Source: Oxynema aestuarii AP17
GTDB taxonomy: Bacteria; Cyanobacteriota; Cyanobacteriia; Cyanobacteriales; Laspinemataceae
Length of the DNA: 64,000 bases
Direction: 5' to 3'
NCBI RefSeq assembly: GCF_012295525.1
Contig: NZ_CP051167.1
Coordinates: 248,001-312,000 of the forward strand
Part shown: in pieces, positions 8,322 to 16,001 of the stretch
How the letters are laid out: every line of letters starts with the position of its first letter
Position numbering within the stretch: position 1 is the first letter of the stretch
Notes under the pieces: model-generated
What the model was told of the DNA's origin: nothing
Databases searched by the model: none
The model's input: the letters and a program-made list of their open reading frames with translations, nothing else
Translations under genes and position numbers: made by a program

Positions 8322-8585
8322 ATGGGAATGAACATTAAAGACCCTGATGTCCATGCAATGACTAAGGAATTAGCCAACCTGACTGGGCTGAGTCTGACCG
8401 CAGCAGTGAAGATGGCGGTGGAACGGGCATTAATTCAAGCCAGAGCCGAACACCAGCGGCCAAAGTCTCGCTCTATTGAGCGGAATCTGACTGAGATTTC
8501 TTTGCGCTGTGCGGCTTTACCAGATGGCGATCGCCGCAGTATGGACGAGATTCTCGGTTACGATGAGTTTGGCTTGCCGTCTTGA
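8322..8585 (+). CDS. vapB: VapB-family antitoxin
   Basis: An 87-residue antitoxin of the Rv0623-like VapB family: MGMNIKDPDVHAMTKELANL at the N-terminus (ribbon-helix-helix-type DNA-binding segment, typical MxLNIK start), then TAAVKMAVERALIQ, and a C-terminal toxin-binding tail ending SMDEILGYDEFGLPS. It should neutralise the PIN toxin encoded next and repress its own promoter. Start chosen at ATG 8322 to give the family start; ATG 8328 is the alternative. It overlaps the toxin start as TGATG. The antitoxin looks intact although its toxin is not. Confidence 0.85.
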   Translation: MGMNIKDPDVHAMTKELANLTGLSLTAAVKMAVERALIQARAEHQRPKSRSIERNLTEISLRCAALPDGDRRSMDEILGYDEFGLPS

Positions 8586-8824
8586 TGGTTATCGATACAT
8601 CGGCGATCGCCGCAATTTTGTTTGACGAACCAGAACGGGCGGATTTTATTAGCAAAAATCAGGTGGATTTTGCCGCTTTAGCTTGGCGAAATTATGGCAA
8701 AGGTCGGCATCCTGCGGGACTAAACTGTGGGGACTGCTTTGCTTATGCTCTGGCTAAGGCTACAGGGGAGCCACTGCTGTTTAAAGGGGCTGATTTCTCT
8801 CAAACTGATATTGCGATGTGTTGA
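8585..8824 (+). pseudogene. vapC: VapC PIN-domain toxin with internal deletion
   Basis: Begins MVIDTSAIAAILFDEPERAD, the PIN start with the first metal-binding Asp, and ends with GDCFAYALAKATGEPLLFKG and DFSQTDI, the third and fourth acidic positions. Normal VapC proteins have about 130 residues; this frame has 79. The stretch of roughly 50 residues that should carry the second acidic residue (a Glu) is missing between ADFISK and the NQVDFAALAWRNYGKGRHPA segment. The reading frame is preserved across the deletion. An RNase without that residue is expected to be dead. Translationally coupled to vapB by a one-base overlap. Confidence 0.75.
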
Positions 8825-9388
8825 GTAGTGGTTGATTGATGCGATCGCAGACGCAGGAATCGATCGCTGGCTTCGCCCCTACTCCCATATACCCTACACC
8901 CTACACCCCGGCTTAAATAAACCTCTCCCGCGACCATCCCCACGACTACAAAGGCTAACCCTATCCAAGCCCCCAGGGCACCCCAAACCAAAATATTCAG
9001 AGCAATGAACACCGTCACCCCAATATAGGTGCTGGCAACTTGGGCGTGAGTCCACCCGGATTGCTGCAATCGTTGATACAAATGACTCCGATGGGCTTTG
9101 AAGATGTTTTCCCGGCGCATCAGGCGGCGAACCAGGGTATAGATGGCGTCGGCGCTGAGGGGGAGGGTGATGGTGAGGGCTGTCCAGGCTTGCATCGAGT
9201 TGTCTGCGTTGAGGAGAGAAATGGCCACTGTTGCGCCGAGGATCGTACTGCCTACATCCCCCATAAAGATTTTGGCGGGGGACCAGTTCCACCACAGGAA
9301 GCCCAGGAGGGCAGCAACCATGAGCCACCAGAGGGGTTGCTGGAGGTAGGAGATGTCCAGAAGGTTTTGGCGAACCTAGCAGGCGGAA
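8800..9388 (-). pseudogene. GlcNAc-1-phosphate transferase C-terminal fragment, copy 4
   Basis: A separate and more diverged copy of the transferase tail: [20 protein letters not shown], then the segment lost in copy 3 ([20 protein letters not shown]), [20 protein letters not shown] and GEVYL. Homology starts at about 9388 with [14 protein letters not shown] and is cut by a repeat-like GTAGGGCGGGCGAAGCATTC block. The N-terminal half with the aspartate-rich active site is absent. The tail after GEVYL runs into spacer sequence. It is not part of the 492-bp array. Confidence 0.7.
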
Positions 9389-9401
9389 TGCTTCGCCCGC
9401 C

Positions 9402-9848
9402 CTACGGTAGCCAATTTTCATCCAGAACTTGCTCTAGAGTGAAGCAAGGGTCTTCAGGAACGATCTCTGAATTGAAACCTGTGGCATCGAGAAATAGTTT
9501 CCGCCCATTCTGATATTCCTGAATAAAGTTTTCCTGGAGATAGTTTTTGAGACTGGGACTATCTTTGAGGATGAGTTGAATCTGCAAGCGAAAATTTCTA
9601 ATCTCTAATCTCCAGCCTCGAATACAAGTTTCTCGTTCTTGTTCCCAATATTTGACTTTGAGCAAGTGTTCGCACAGTCGCATGAGGTAGCTACAAATAG
9701 CCCGTTTGTCTCTTTTGCCCAAACTTTTTATCTCTTCAATCAAATTCTCTAGGTCGATATGGCTGAAATCGTGGGTTTGCAACTGGGCGATCGTTTGTTC
9801 CAACCAAAGTTGATAGTCTGTATCGTATAAGGTTAATGTTGATTTCAT
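9402..9848 (-). CDS. DUF29 family protein
   Basis: A 148-residue DUF29 protein: YDTDYQLWLEQTIAQLQ, DLENLIEEIKSLGKRDKRAI, LLKVKYWEQERE, and LDENWLP at the end. This is a helical cyanobacterial family of unknown function with very many paralogues per genome. Start chosen at ATG 9848 (MKSTLTLYDTDY), which matches family starts; the frame is open to 9887. A paralogue lies at 39023-39484. No partner gene is apparent; upstream is a short spacer before the polysaccharide locus and downstream the transferase fragment. Confidence 0.85.
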   Translation of the reverse strand: MKSTLTLYDTDYQLWLEQTIAQLQTHDFSHIDLENLIEEIKSLGKRDKRAICSYLMRLCEHLLKVKYWEQERETCIRGWRLEIRNFRLQIQLILKDSPSLKNYLQENFIQEYQNGRKLFLDATGFNSEIVPEDPCFTLEQVLDENWLP

Positions 9849-10017
9849 TTCGATGCCACAAGTTGTTTTTAAATCTGTGCGGGACAATATTTTAATTTTA
9901 TTTTACGCAGCCCCAGGACCAGTGGGGAGTTTTTATGCGATCGCCTTTGCTGGCGACGATCGAGCCCAAGCCGCCGCCGCGTGGGTTGGAATGGCTCAAA
10001 TTTCTCGCTCTTTGCTC

Positions 10018-11145
10018 TCAGTTCTTCAATCCTTTAACCACCTCAATCACTCGCTCTAGCTCTTCTGGCGTTAAATTAGAGCCAGAGGGCAAGCATAAGC
10101 CAGTTTCAAATAAGTATTCTGCAACTTCACCCCCAATACATTCACATCCAGCAAACACGGGTTGTAGGTGCAGGGGTTTCCAAACGGGACGCGCTTCGAT
10201 TTGCTGTTCGGCGAGGGCTAGGCGGACTTGTTCGCGATCGCATCCAAATGCTTTTGGGTCTATAGTCAGACAAGTTAGCCAGCGAGTTGATCTGCCAAAA
10301 GCAGCTTCCGGCATGAACTCGATTCCGGGTAATCTGCCTAAAGCCTGTTGGTAAACTTCAAAGTTATGGCGTCTGGCATTTACACGGTCTCTCAAAACCT
10401 GCAACTGACCCCGACCAATTCCAGCGAGAACATTGCTGAGGCGATAGTTATAGCCGATTTCTGAATGTTGGTAATGAGGGGCAGGGTCGCGGGCTTGGGT
10501 TGCTAGGAAACGGGCTTTAGCAACTAGGTCGGGGGCTTCGGAAACGAGCATCCCACCGCCAGAGGTGGTGATGATTTTGTTGCCGTTGAAGGAATAGATG
10601 CCAATTTTGCCAAACGTTCCAGGAGATCGTCCTTTATAGGTTGCGCCGAGGGCTTCTGCGGCATCTTCGATGAGAGGGATATTATAGTAGTTGCAGATTT
10701 CTAGAATGGCGTCAATGTCAGCACTTTGTCCGTAGAGATGGACGAGTACCACTGCTTTGGGGAGTTTGCCCGTTTTAGCCCGGTGGTCTAGGGCTTCTTG
10801 GAGTAAGTCTGGATTCATATTCCAGGAGGTGCGATCGCTGTCAATAAAAATAGGTTTTGCGCCTAGGTAGGTAATCGGACTGGCAGTGGCAATAAAGGTA
10901 AGGGTAGAGCAAAAAACTTCATCCCCAGGTTCAATGCCAATCAGTCGGAGGGCAAGATGCAGGGCAGCCGTGCCAGAACTGAGAGCAGCAGCGTGGGAAG
11001 TGCCGACGACTTGGCAAAATTCTTGCTCGAAGGCATCTACATGGGGACCGACTGGGGCGATCCAGTTGGTGTCAAAGGCTTCTTTGACAAATTCGAGTTC
11101 GGAGTCACCCATGTGTGGGGTTGAGAGTAGGATTTGTTTAGGCAT
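10018..11145 (-). CDS. DegT/DnrJ/EryC1/StrS sugar aminotransferase (PglE-like)
   Basis: A 375-residue PLP-dependent aminotransferase, usual length. Conserved parts: SSGTAALHLALRLIG, IEDAAEALGATY (Asp161 for the pyridine nitrogen) and SFNGNKIITTSGGG (Lys190 forms the Schiff base). These enzymes aminate a nucleotide-linked 4-keto sugar. The gene is followed in reverse order by a PglD-like acetyltransferase and a PglC-like phosphosugar transferase, so the likely product is UDP-4-amino-4,6-dideoxy-GlcNAc on the way to bacillosamine. The 4,6-dehydratase that would supply its substrate is not in the window. It is the last gene of the minus-strand polysaccharide run, 6 nt after the acetyltransferase. 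Confidence 0.93.
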   Translation of the reverse strand: MPKQILLSTPHMGDSELEFVKEAFDTNWIAPVGPHVDAFEQEFCQVVGTSHAAALSSGTAALHLALRLIGIEPGDEVFCSTLTFIATASPITYLGAKPIFIDSDRTSWNMNPDLLQEALDHRAKTGKLPKAVVLVHLYGQSADIDAILEICNYYNIPLIEDAAEALGATYKGRSPGTFGKIGIYSFNGNKIITTSGGGMLVSEAPDLVAKARFLATQARDPAPHYQHSEIGYNYRLSNVLAGIGRGQLQVLRDRVNARRHNFEVYQQALGRLPGIEFMPEAAFGRSTRWLTCLTIDPKAFGCDREQVRLALAEQQIEARPVWKPLHLQPVFAGCECIGGEVAEYLFETGLCLPSGSNLTPEELERVIEVVKGLKN

Positions 11146-11151
11146 CTGCCC

Positions 11152-11784
11152 TTACTGTGAGTAGTTATTCTGGATAATTTTAGCTGGGCAGCCGTAAGCT
11201 AAACAATTAGAAGGTAGAGATTTAACAACAACGGAGCCAGCGCCACAAGTGGTATGTTCTTCGATTTCAACCGAAGGGCAAACACTACTACCAACTCCTA
11301 AGAATACGCCCTTGTCTAGCTGAACTTGACCGCAAAGAGAGCAGCCTGGGGCGATGTGGCAGTAATCACCAATGATACAATCGTGGTCAATTGTAGCTCC
11401 AGTATTAATAATAACGTGATGCCCAATCTTAGTGTCAGTATTGATTACAGCATTCGCCATTACCACAGTACCAGGAGCAATATCTACGCCTAAAGCGATT
11501 TTAGCTGAAGGATGAACAGCCGTTGTAAAAGAAAAACCTCGATCGTTTAGTTTTTGAGCAATCTTTTGGCGAATGCGGTTATTGCCAATACAAACAATCC
11601 ACTGACTATGAAGCGAAACAGTGGGTAGGAGTTGTGAAGCTAGGTAAATAGGGACTCCATGAATTTGCTCAATTCCAGCAGGAGGATTGTCATCAACAAA
11701 TGCTGTGACAGACCTTTGTTGTTTTAGCAGGATATCTAATATAACTTTGGCGTGTCCGCCACAACCATAGAGATAGATGTTCAA
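11152..11784 (-). CDS. Sugar O/N-acetyltransferase, NeuD/PglD family
   Basis: A 210-residue protein with an N-terminal Rossmann-like nucleotide-sugar-binding part (MNIYLYGCGGHAKVILDILL) and a C-terminal left-handed beta-helix of hexapeptide repeats (DTKIGHHVIINTGATIDHD, IGDYCHIAPGCSL). The His in IDHDC is the expected catalytic base, and the CGAGSVVVKSLP end cap is typical. With the aminotransferase 6 nt downstream and the initiating transferase upstream, it should transfer acetyl from acetyl-CoA to the 4-amino group made by the PglE-like enzyme. It resembles PglD more than serine acetyltransferases. The exact sugar is inferred. Confidence 0.9.
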   Translation of the reverse strand: MNIYLYGCGGHAKVILDILLKQQRSVTAFVDDNPPAGIEQIHGVPIYLASQLLPTVSLHSQWIVCIGNNRIRQKIAQKLNDRGFSFTTAVHPSAKIALGVDIAPGTVVMANAVINTDTKIGHHVIINTGATIDHDCIIGDYCHIAPGCSLCGQVQLDKGVFLGVGSSVCPSVEIEEHTTCGAGSVVVKSLPSNCLAYGCPAKIIQNNYSQ

Positions 11785-11796
11785 TATGTATAACCT

Positions 11797-12438
11797 CTAT
11801 TTTGTTGAGGAACGATTGCCTTGAAACTCACTCATAGTGACGTGGTTGGCTGCTGATATCCCTTCACGTTTGAATACTTTAATAACCGTTAAAAATATAA
11901 TTTTTAGGTCTAGCCAGAGGCTCCAATTGTCAACATACCAGACATCTAGTTTAAACTTTTCTTCCCAGCTTATTGCATTCCGTCCATTCACCTGCGCCCA
12001 GCCAGTAATCCCTGGTTTGACTTCATGGCGACGGGCTTGTTCGCTGTTGTAGCGATTTAAGTAGGCTACCAGTAGGGGACGTGGGCCAACAAAGCTCATA
12101 TCCCCTTTTAAAACATTCCAAAGTTGGGGGAGTTCGTCGAGACTGGTCTGGCGAAGAAATTGGCCGATGGCTGTCAGGCGTTTCTCGTCAGGAAGAAGGT
12201 TGCCGTCAGAATCCCGCTCATTACTCATAGTTCTGAATTTATAGAAAGTAAAAATTTGCTCATCTTTCCCAGGTCTTTGTTGTGCAAAGAAAATTGGATA
12301 ACCCATGCATAGGTAGATAGCAATTATCATGACTAGCATTAAAGGAGACAGCAGGAAAAACGATAATAGGGATAAGGCTCTATCTATAATCCATTTTATA
12401 CAACGGGACAACTGCTTTTTGTTTTTTACTTCACTCAT
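11797..12438 (-). CDS. Initiating sugar-phosphate transferase (PglC/WcaJ-type, bacterial sugar transferase)
   Basis: A 213-residue monotopic phosphoglycosyl transferase. One hydrophobic re-entrant segment ([20 protein letters not shown]) is followed by [27 protein letters not shown] (the DE pair is the catalytic dyad) and [13 protein letters not shown]. It moves a sugar-1-phosphate from a UDP-sugar onto undecaprenyl phosphate at the inner membrane face and so starts repeat-unit assembly. The length fits the short PglC class rather than the polytopic WbaP class. Neighbours suggest UDP-di-N-acetylbacillosamine as donor. It is the only initiating enzyme seen in the locus. Confidence 0.93.
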   Translation of the reverse strand: MSEVKNKKQLSRCIKWIIDRALSLLSFFLLSPLMLVMIIAIYLCMGYPIFFAQQRPGKDEQIFTFYKFRTMSNERDSDGNLLPDEKRLTAIGQFLRQTSLDELPQLWNVLKGDMSFVGPRPLLVAYLNRYNSEQARRHEVKPGITGWAQVNGRNAISWEEKFKLDVWYVDNWSLWLDLKIIFLTVIKVFKREGISAANHVTMSEFQGNRSSTK

Positions 12439-12448
12439 TTTTTGACTT

Positions 12449-13660
12449 TTATGAAACCATTTCCTCTATTAAGGTATTCAGTCTTTTTCCCAACGATTGA
12501 TAACTATGATATTTCTCCACATAAGCACGACCTCTTTGACCCATTTCTAATCGTTCTTGTGGTGAGAGGGATGCCAGTGTTTTTATCGCATCAGCCATTG
12601 CGTTTGGATCTTCCGGAGGGACTGTAATACCAGCATTAGCTTCTGCTACAGGGTTATTACGAGCAGCGCAGCCAAAAACTATAGGCTTGCTTGATGCCAA
12701 ATACTCGAATAGTTTATTTAAACTAATGCCATATTTGTAAATATTTAAATCAAGAAGATTCAAGACAAGAATATCTGCCTCTTCCATTGTTTGAGGCACT
12801 TCTTTGCGTTTGATTTTTTTCTCTAGTTTTACGTTTTTTAAGCTCAGTTTTTCGATTTTTGATTGTAGTAGTTTCTTTTGAGGACCTTCTCCAATAAAGC
12901 GCCAGTAAAATTCTCTTTGGTCTAATCTTGCTGCTGCTTCAATTAATGTATCTAGAGCATTTGCTTTTCCATGAGAACCTAAATACATCACTGTGAAATT
13001 TTCAGTATTTTTAGAGTTTTTTGAGATCAATTTAAATTTGTCTAATTCGACCCCATTTGGTAAATACTCAATAATTTTTGAATGACCCCCATGTTGAATA
13101 ATATATTCATTTGCATAGGGAAGTAAAGTTATGATTTTATCTGCTTTCTTATATAAATACTTTTCTAATAGTCTAAAAATAATAGATAATGGATGATATT
13201 TTCCAAGGACTTTCATATCTATTAATGTTTGAGGCCATAGGTCTCGAACTTCAAAGAAAAAAGGTACATGGAAGCGATTGGCAAGTCTTTCAGCAGCCCA
13301 GACCGCAAAAAGATGAACAGAGGAACCAATCACTATATCCGGTACTTCTGTATTTAACTCTTGCGGTAACTGTAAAACTTGCCATGTAAAGTACAACATA
13401 TTCCACAAACGGCTAATGCCATTTTTTTTATATATAGGTGTCGGCAAAAAAAGAAAATTGACACCTTCTTTTTTATCAGGCTCAATTAATCTAACTGCTG
13501 GGGAGTGACGATATTGAGAATTTACTAAATGATGGGTCTGAGCAGCGATAATAGTTACTTGATGACCTAGCTTGACCAATTCTTTTGCTAATGAATAATG
13601 ACGAGTACTTGATCCTCTTTCCGGAGAGGTCGCATAATGGTTAACGATCCAAATTTTCAT
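12449..13660 (-). CDS. Glycosyltransferase family 4 (WbuB-like)
   Basis: A 403-residue GT-B glycosyltransferase: N-terminal MKIWIVNHYATSPERGSSTR with the glycine-rich acceptor loop, a middle FEVRDLWPQTLID typical of WbuB-like enzymes, and a C-terminal EX7E-type donor region (KLFEYLASSKPIVFG, then EANAGITVPPEDPNAMADAI). It probably adds a HexNAc-type sugar to the lipid-linked intermediate at the inner membrane face. It overlaps wecB by 4 nt and precedes the initiating transferase by 10 nt, so it sits between sugar supply and chain start. Donor and acceptor cannot be read from the sequence. Confidence 0.92.
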   Translation of the reverse strand: MKIWIVNHYATSPERGSSTRHYSLAKELVKLGHQVTIIAAQTHHLVNSQYRHSPAVRLIEPDKKEGVNFLFLPTPIYKKNGISRLWNMLYFTWQVLQLPQELNTEVPDIVIGSSVHLFAVWAAERLANRFHVPFFFEVRDLWPQTLIDMKVLGKYHPLSIIFRLLEKYLYKKADKIITLLPYANEYIIQHGGHSKIIEYLPNGVELDKFKLISKNSKNTENFTVMYLGSHGKANALDTLIEAAARLDQREFYWRFIGEGPQKKLLQSKIEKLSLKNVKLEKKIKRKEVPQTMEEADILVLNLLDLNIYKYGISLNKLFEYLASSKPIVFGCAARNNPVAEANAGITVPPEDPNAMADAIKTLASLSPQERLEMGQRGRAYVEKYHSYQSLGKRLNTLIEEMVS

Positions 13661-14769
13661 GCACTTCCCAGTAATACTTTAATGATTTTGTCTGCTGCCG
13701 TCCCATCACCATATAAATATTGAAAATCTGTATCCTGTGTAAAGGATGCCAGTTTTTTTACTTTCTTTTCCGAATTAAGAATCGCGTCTTGATGGGAGCC
13801 AACAAGAATATTTAACCCCGATGTAACTAATTCTACCCATTCTGTTTCCTCTCGCAATGTCACGCAGGGCTTACGAAAAAAAAATGCTTCTTTTTGTAAT
13901 CCACCGCTATCAGTAAATACTCCTTGGCAGTGAGATAGCAGAGTAATCATATCAAAATAACCTACTGGGTCCATTCTCCTAACTTTAGAGCTATAATCAC
14001 TTCCCAGTAGCTTACGAGTTCGAGGATGTAATGGCAAAACTACAGGAGTAGTTTCGGAAATGGTGTTGAGAGCATCCATGATGTTACTAAAACGAACTGG
14101 GTCGTCAGTATTTTCTGCTCTATGCACTGTTGCTAAATAAAAATTGCCGCTCAGTTCATCAATCAGTGACGATATCTTATCCGTGGGTTTGGCAATTTTG
14201 CGGTAAAACAAAACCGCATCATACATCACATCCCCGACATTGGTGATTAGGGCTTGTGTTCTTTCGACTATGCCTTCATTCTGTAAATTTTTAACAGCAG
14301 TCTCCGTAGGACAAAATAACCACTTAGAAATCTGGTCAGTTAACACTCGATTGACTTCTTCTGGCATCTTCATATTAAAAGAGCGTAGCCCTGCTTCCAC
14401 ATGAGCAACAGGAATATGTAGCTTGACTGCTGCTAGAGCGCCTGCTAGAGTGGAGTTAGTATCTCCATAGACCAGAACCACATCAGGTTTTTCTTGGAGA
14501 ATCACCTCCTCAATTTTTTCCAGCATTCGCCCAGTCATGGCACCATGTGAACTCCCACCAATTCCTAGATGGTAGTTAGGCTGAGATATTTGCATCTCTG
14601 AAAAAAATACATCTGACATATTCTGGTCGTAGTGCTGACCTGTATGTACGAGAACCTCATGTATAGTTAGTTGGTACAGGCTTTGATTATATTGCTCAAT
14701 AGCTCGCGAAACTGATGCCGCTTTAATAAACTGTGGTCTAGCACCAACGATAGTTAAGAGTTTCATCAT
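13657..14769 (-). CDS. wecB: UDP-GlcNAc 2-epimerase, non-hydrolysing (WecB/WbpI type)
   Basis: A 370-residue epimerase: KLLTIVGARPQFIKAASVSR at the start, LVYGDTNSTLAGALAA, HVEAGLRSFN, EEVNRVLTDQ, ATVHRAENTD and GGLQKEAFFFRKPCVTLREE. The Asp, Glu and His residues of the known active site are all present. It inverts C2 of UDP-GlcNAc, or of UDP-2,3-diacetamido-glucuronate in the Wbp pathway, to the manno form. Because WbpA, WbpB, WbpD and WbpE-type genes lie in the same locus, the WbpI role is plausible. It shares an ATGA overlap with the upstream gene (start 14769, stop 14766-14768). Confidence 0.93.
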   Translation of the reverse strand: MMKLLTIVGARPQFIKAASVSRAIEQYNQSLYQLTIHEVLVHTGQHYDQNMSDVFFSEMQISQPNYHLGIGGSSHGAMTGRMLEKIEEVILQEKPDVVLVYGDTNSTLAGALAAVKLHIPVAHVEAGLRSFNMKMPEEVNRVLTDQISKWLFCPTETAVKNLQNEGIVERTQALITNVGDVMYDAVLFYRKIAKPTDKISSLIDELSGNFYLATVHRAENTDDPVRFSNIMDALNTISETTPVVLPLHPRTRKLLGSDYSSKVRRMDPVGYFDMITLLSHCQGVFTDSGGLQKEAFFFRKPCVTLREETEWVELVTSGLNILVGSHQDAILNSEKKVKKLASFTQDTDFQYLYGDGTAADKIIKVLLGSA

Positions 14770-15974
14770 AATTGATTAATACAAACATCGTAGTATTTAG
14801 CTAATTTAGCTATACCGAGCATTACTCCATAGCCTTTTTCAGGTAGTCGATCTTCTCCTAGCAAATCTTTAAAATCTTGCCACGGTTTGCAATCGTAAGG
14901 TGACATTTCCATCCATAAAGGTATAAATGTTAGAGAACGAGCTTCCTTAGTACCATCCACTAATCCGGCAAATTTGCCATTTTGGGAAATTTTACGATAA
15001 GTTTTACTAAAACTATTTATATCTTCACTGTTAAACACCATCGAATGTCTATGGGCTAAAATCGCAAAATCTACATCGATACCGCCATGGGACACATCTT
15101 CTCTTTTTTTAGAAATCTGGGATATATCTAGTGCTTCTCCATACCAATAATCCCATACATAAAATCCATTACTATCTTGCCTAACTCTATTTAAAAAATG
15201 TTTACCTAATGCGTTTGCTTTCTTACAAAAAGGGTTCATATTACTTTGGATATGACATAGCAAGATCGCAGTTCTTCCTACAGCTAGTTGTTGATTAAAG
15301 GGAGCAGGAATTAAAGTTGATTTTGCTTTTTCTGAAAAATGTATTGCAACCGGTTGCTCCCTTGCAGCAAATTGGTAATAGCCGACTTCTGTATTTTGAT
15401 TAAAAGTCCAATTTTCATCAAAAACTGACAATGCTTCATTAGCTACCCGAACATAAGCATTGGCTTTGTCTTGAAACTGGTTTAAACTCAAATCATTGTT
15501 GACAATTTTAGCAAAATTCACTAAAGGATAAGTAATCATTCCTGTATGAACAAGATGAACAACTCTTATATTACTTGGGCTATATTTAGTCGCTCCCCAT
15601 CCCACTACGGATCTACCTCTGTAATCTTGAATATTTCTGTTTTTATCCGTATTGGCAATAACGCGATCGGCCTGAGTAACAAACTTATCAAGATATTTTG
15701 TATCTTGCGTGGCTTCATACATATCTAAGTAAGCTTCAAAAAGATAACTTTGACCCCAAGCTAGAGAGCCGTATTCGTTAGTTACCTTACTGAAGCCATC
15801 GCCCCCTCTGAAGTCATTGTCCATTCGATCAAATCTAGCCCACAACTGCTCTTTTGAAAAATCTGAAGCATTTAAGCTTTGAACTGTAGAAAAAAAACAA
15901 ATAATCCCTAGGGCAATAAATATTGCCAACTTAATTTTTGGCAAATTTAAAACGGTTACTTTGATTAACTTCAT
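14766..15974 (-). CDS. Exported protein, probable alpha/alpha-toroid glycan-active enzyme
   Basis: A 402-residue protein with a clear signal peptide (basic start, then IKLAIFIALGIICFFSTVQS) and a mature part rich in Trp, Tyr and helices: SLAWGQSYLFEAYLDMYEAT, RSVVGWGATKYS, QLAVGRTAILLCHI, DYWYGEALDISQ and DVSHGGIDVDFAILAH. This regularly spaced aromatic/helical pattern is typical of (alpha/alpha)6 toroids such as polysaccharide lyases, glucuronyl epimerases and GH families. I cannot assign a family. It should act outside the cytoplasmic membrane on the polymer made by this locus. ATGA overlap with wecB, and 27 nt from the amidotransferase upstream. Confidence 0.7.
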   Translation of the reverse strand: MKLIKVTVLNLPKIKLAIFIALGIICFFSTVQSLNASDFSKEQLWARFDRMDNDFRGGDGFSKVTNEYGSLAWGQSYLFEAYLDMYEATQDTKYLDKFVTQADRVIANTDKNRNIQDYRGRSVVGWGATKYSPSNIRVVHLVHTGMITYPLVNFAKIVNNDLSLNQFQDKANAYVRVANEALSVFDENWTFNQNTEVGYYQFAAREQPVAIHFSEKAKSTLIPAPFNQQLAVGRTAILLCHIQSNMNPFCKKANALGKHFLNRVRQDSNGFYVWDYWYGEALDISQISKKREDVSHGGIDVDFAILAHRHSMVFNSEDINSFSKTYRKISQNGKFAGLVDGTKEARSLTFIPLWMEMSPYDCKPWQDFKDLLGEDRLPEKGYGVMLGIAKLAKYYDVCINQL

Positions 15975-16001
15975 AAAGTTATTTTAGGATGGTTTTTGCC
16001 A

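Noticed and set aside
8113-8322. 69-codon minus-strand frame
   Set aside because: It runs across the vapBC promoter and a GAAACC palindrome; composition is not protein-like.
8894-9421. Second 175-codon frame over transferase copy 4
   Set aside because: Shifted frame of the real homology; Pro/Ser/Gly/His-rich composition.
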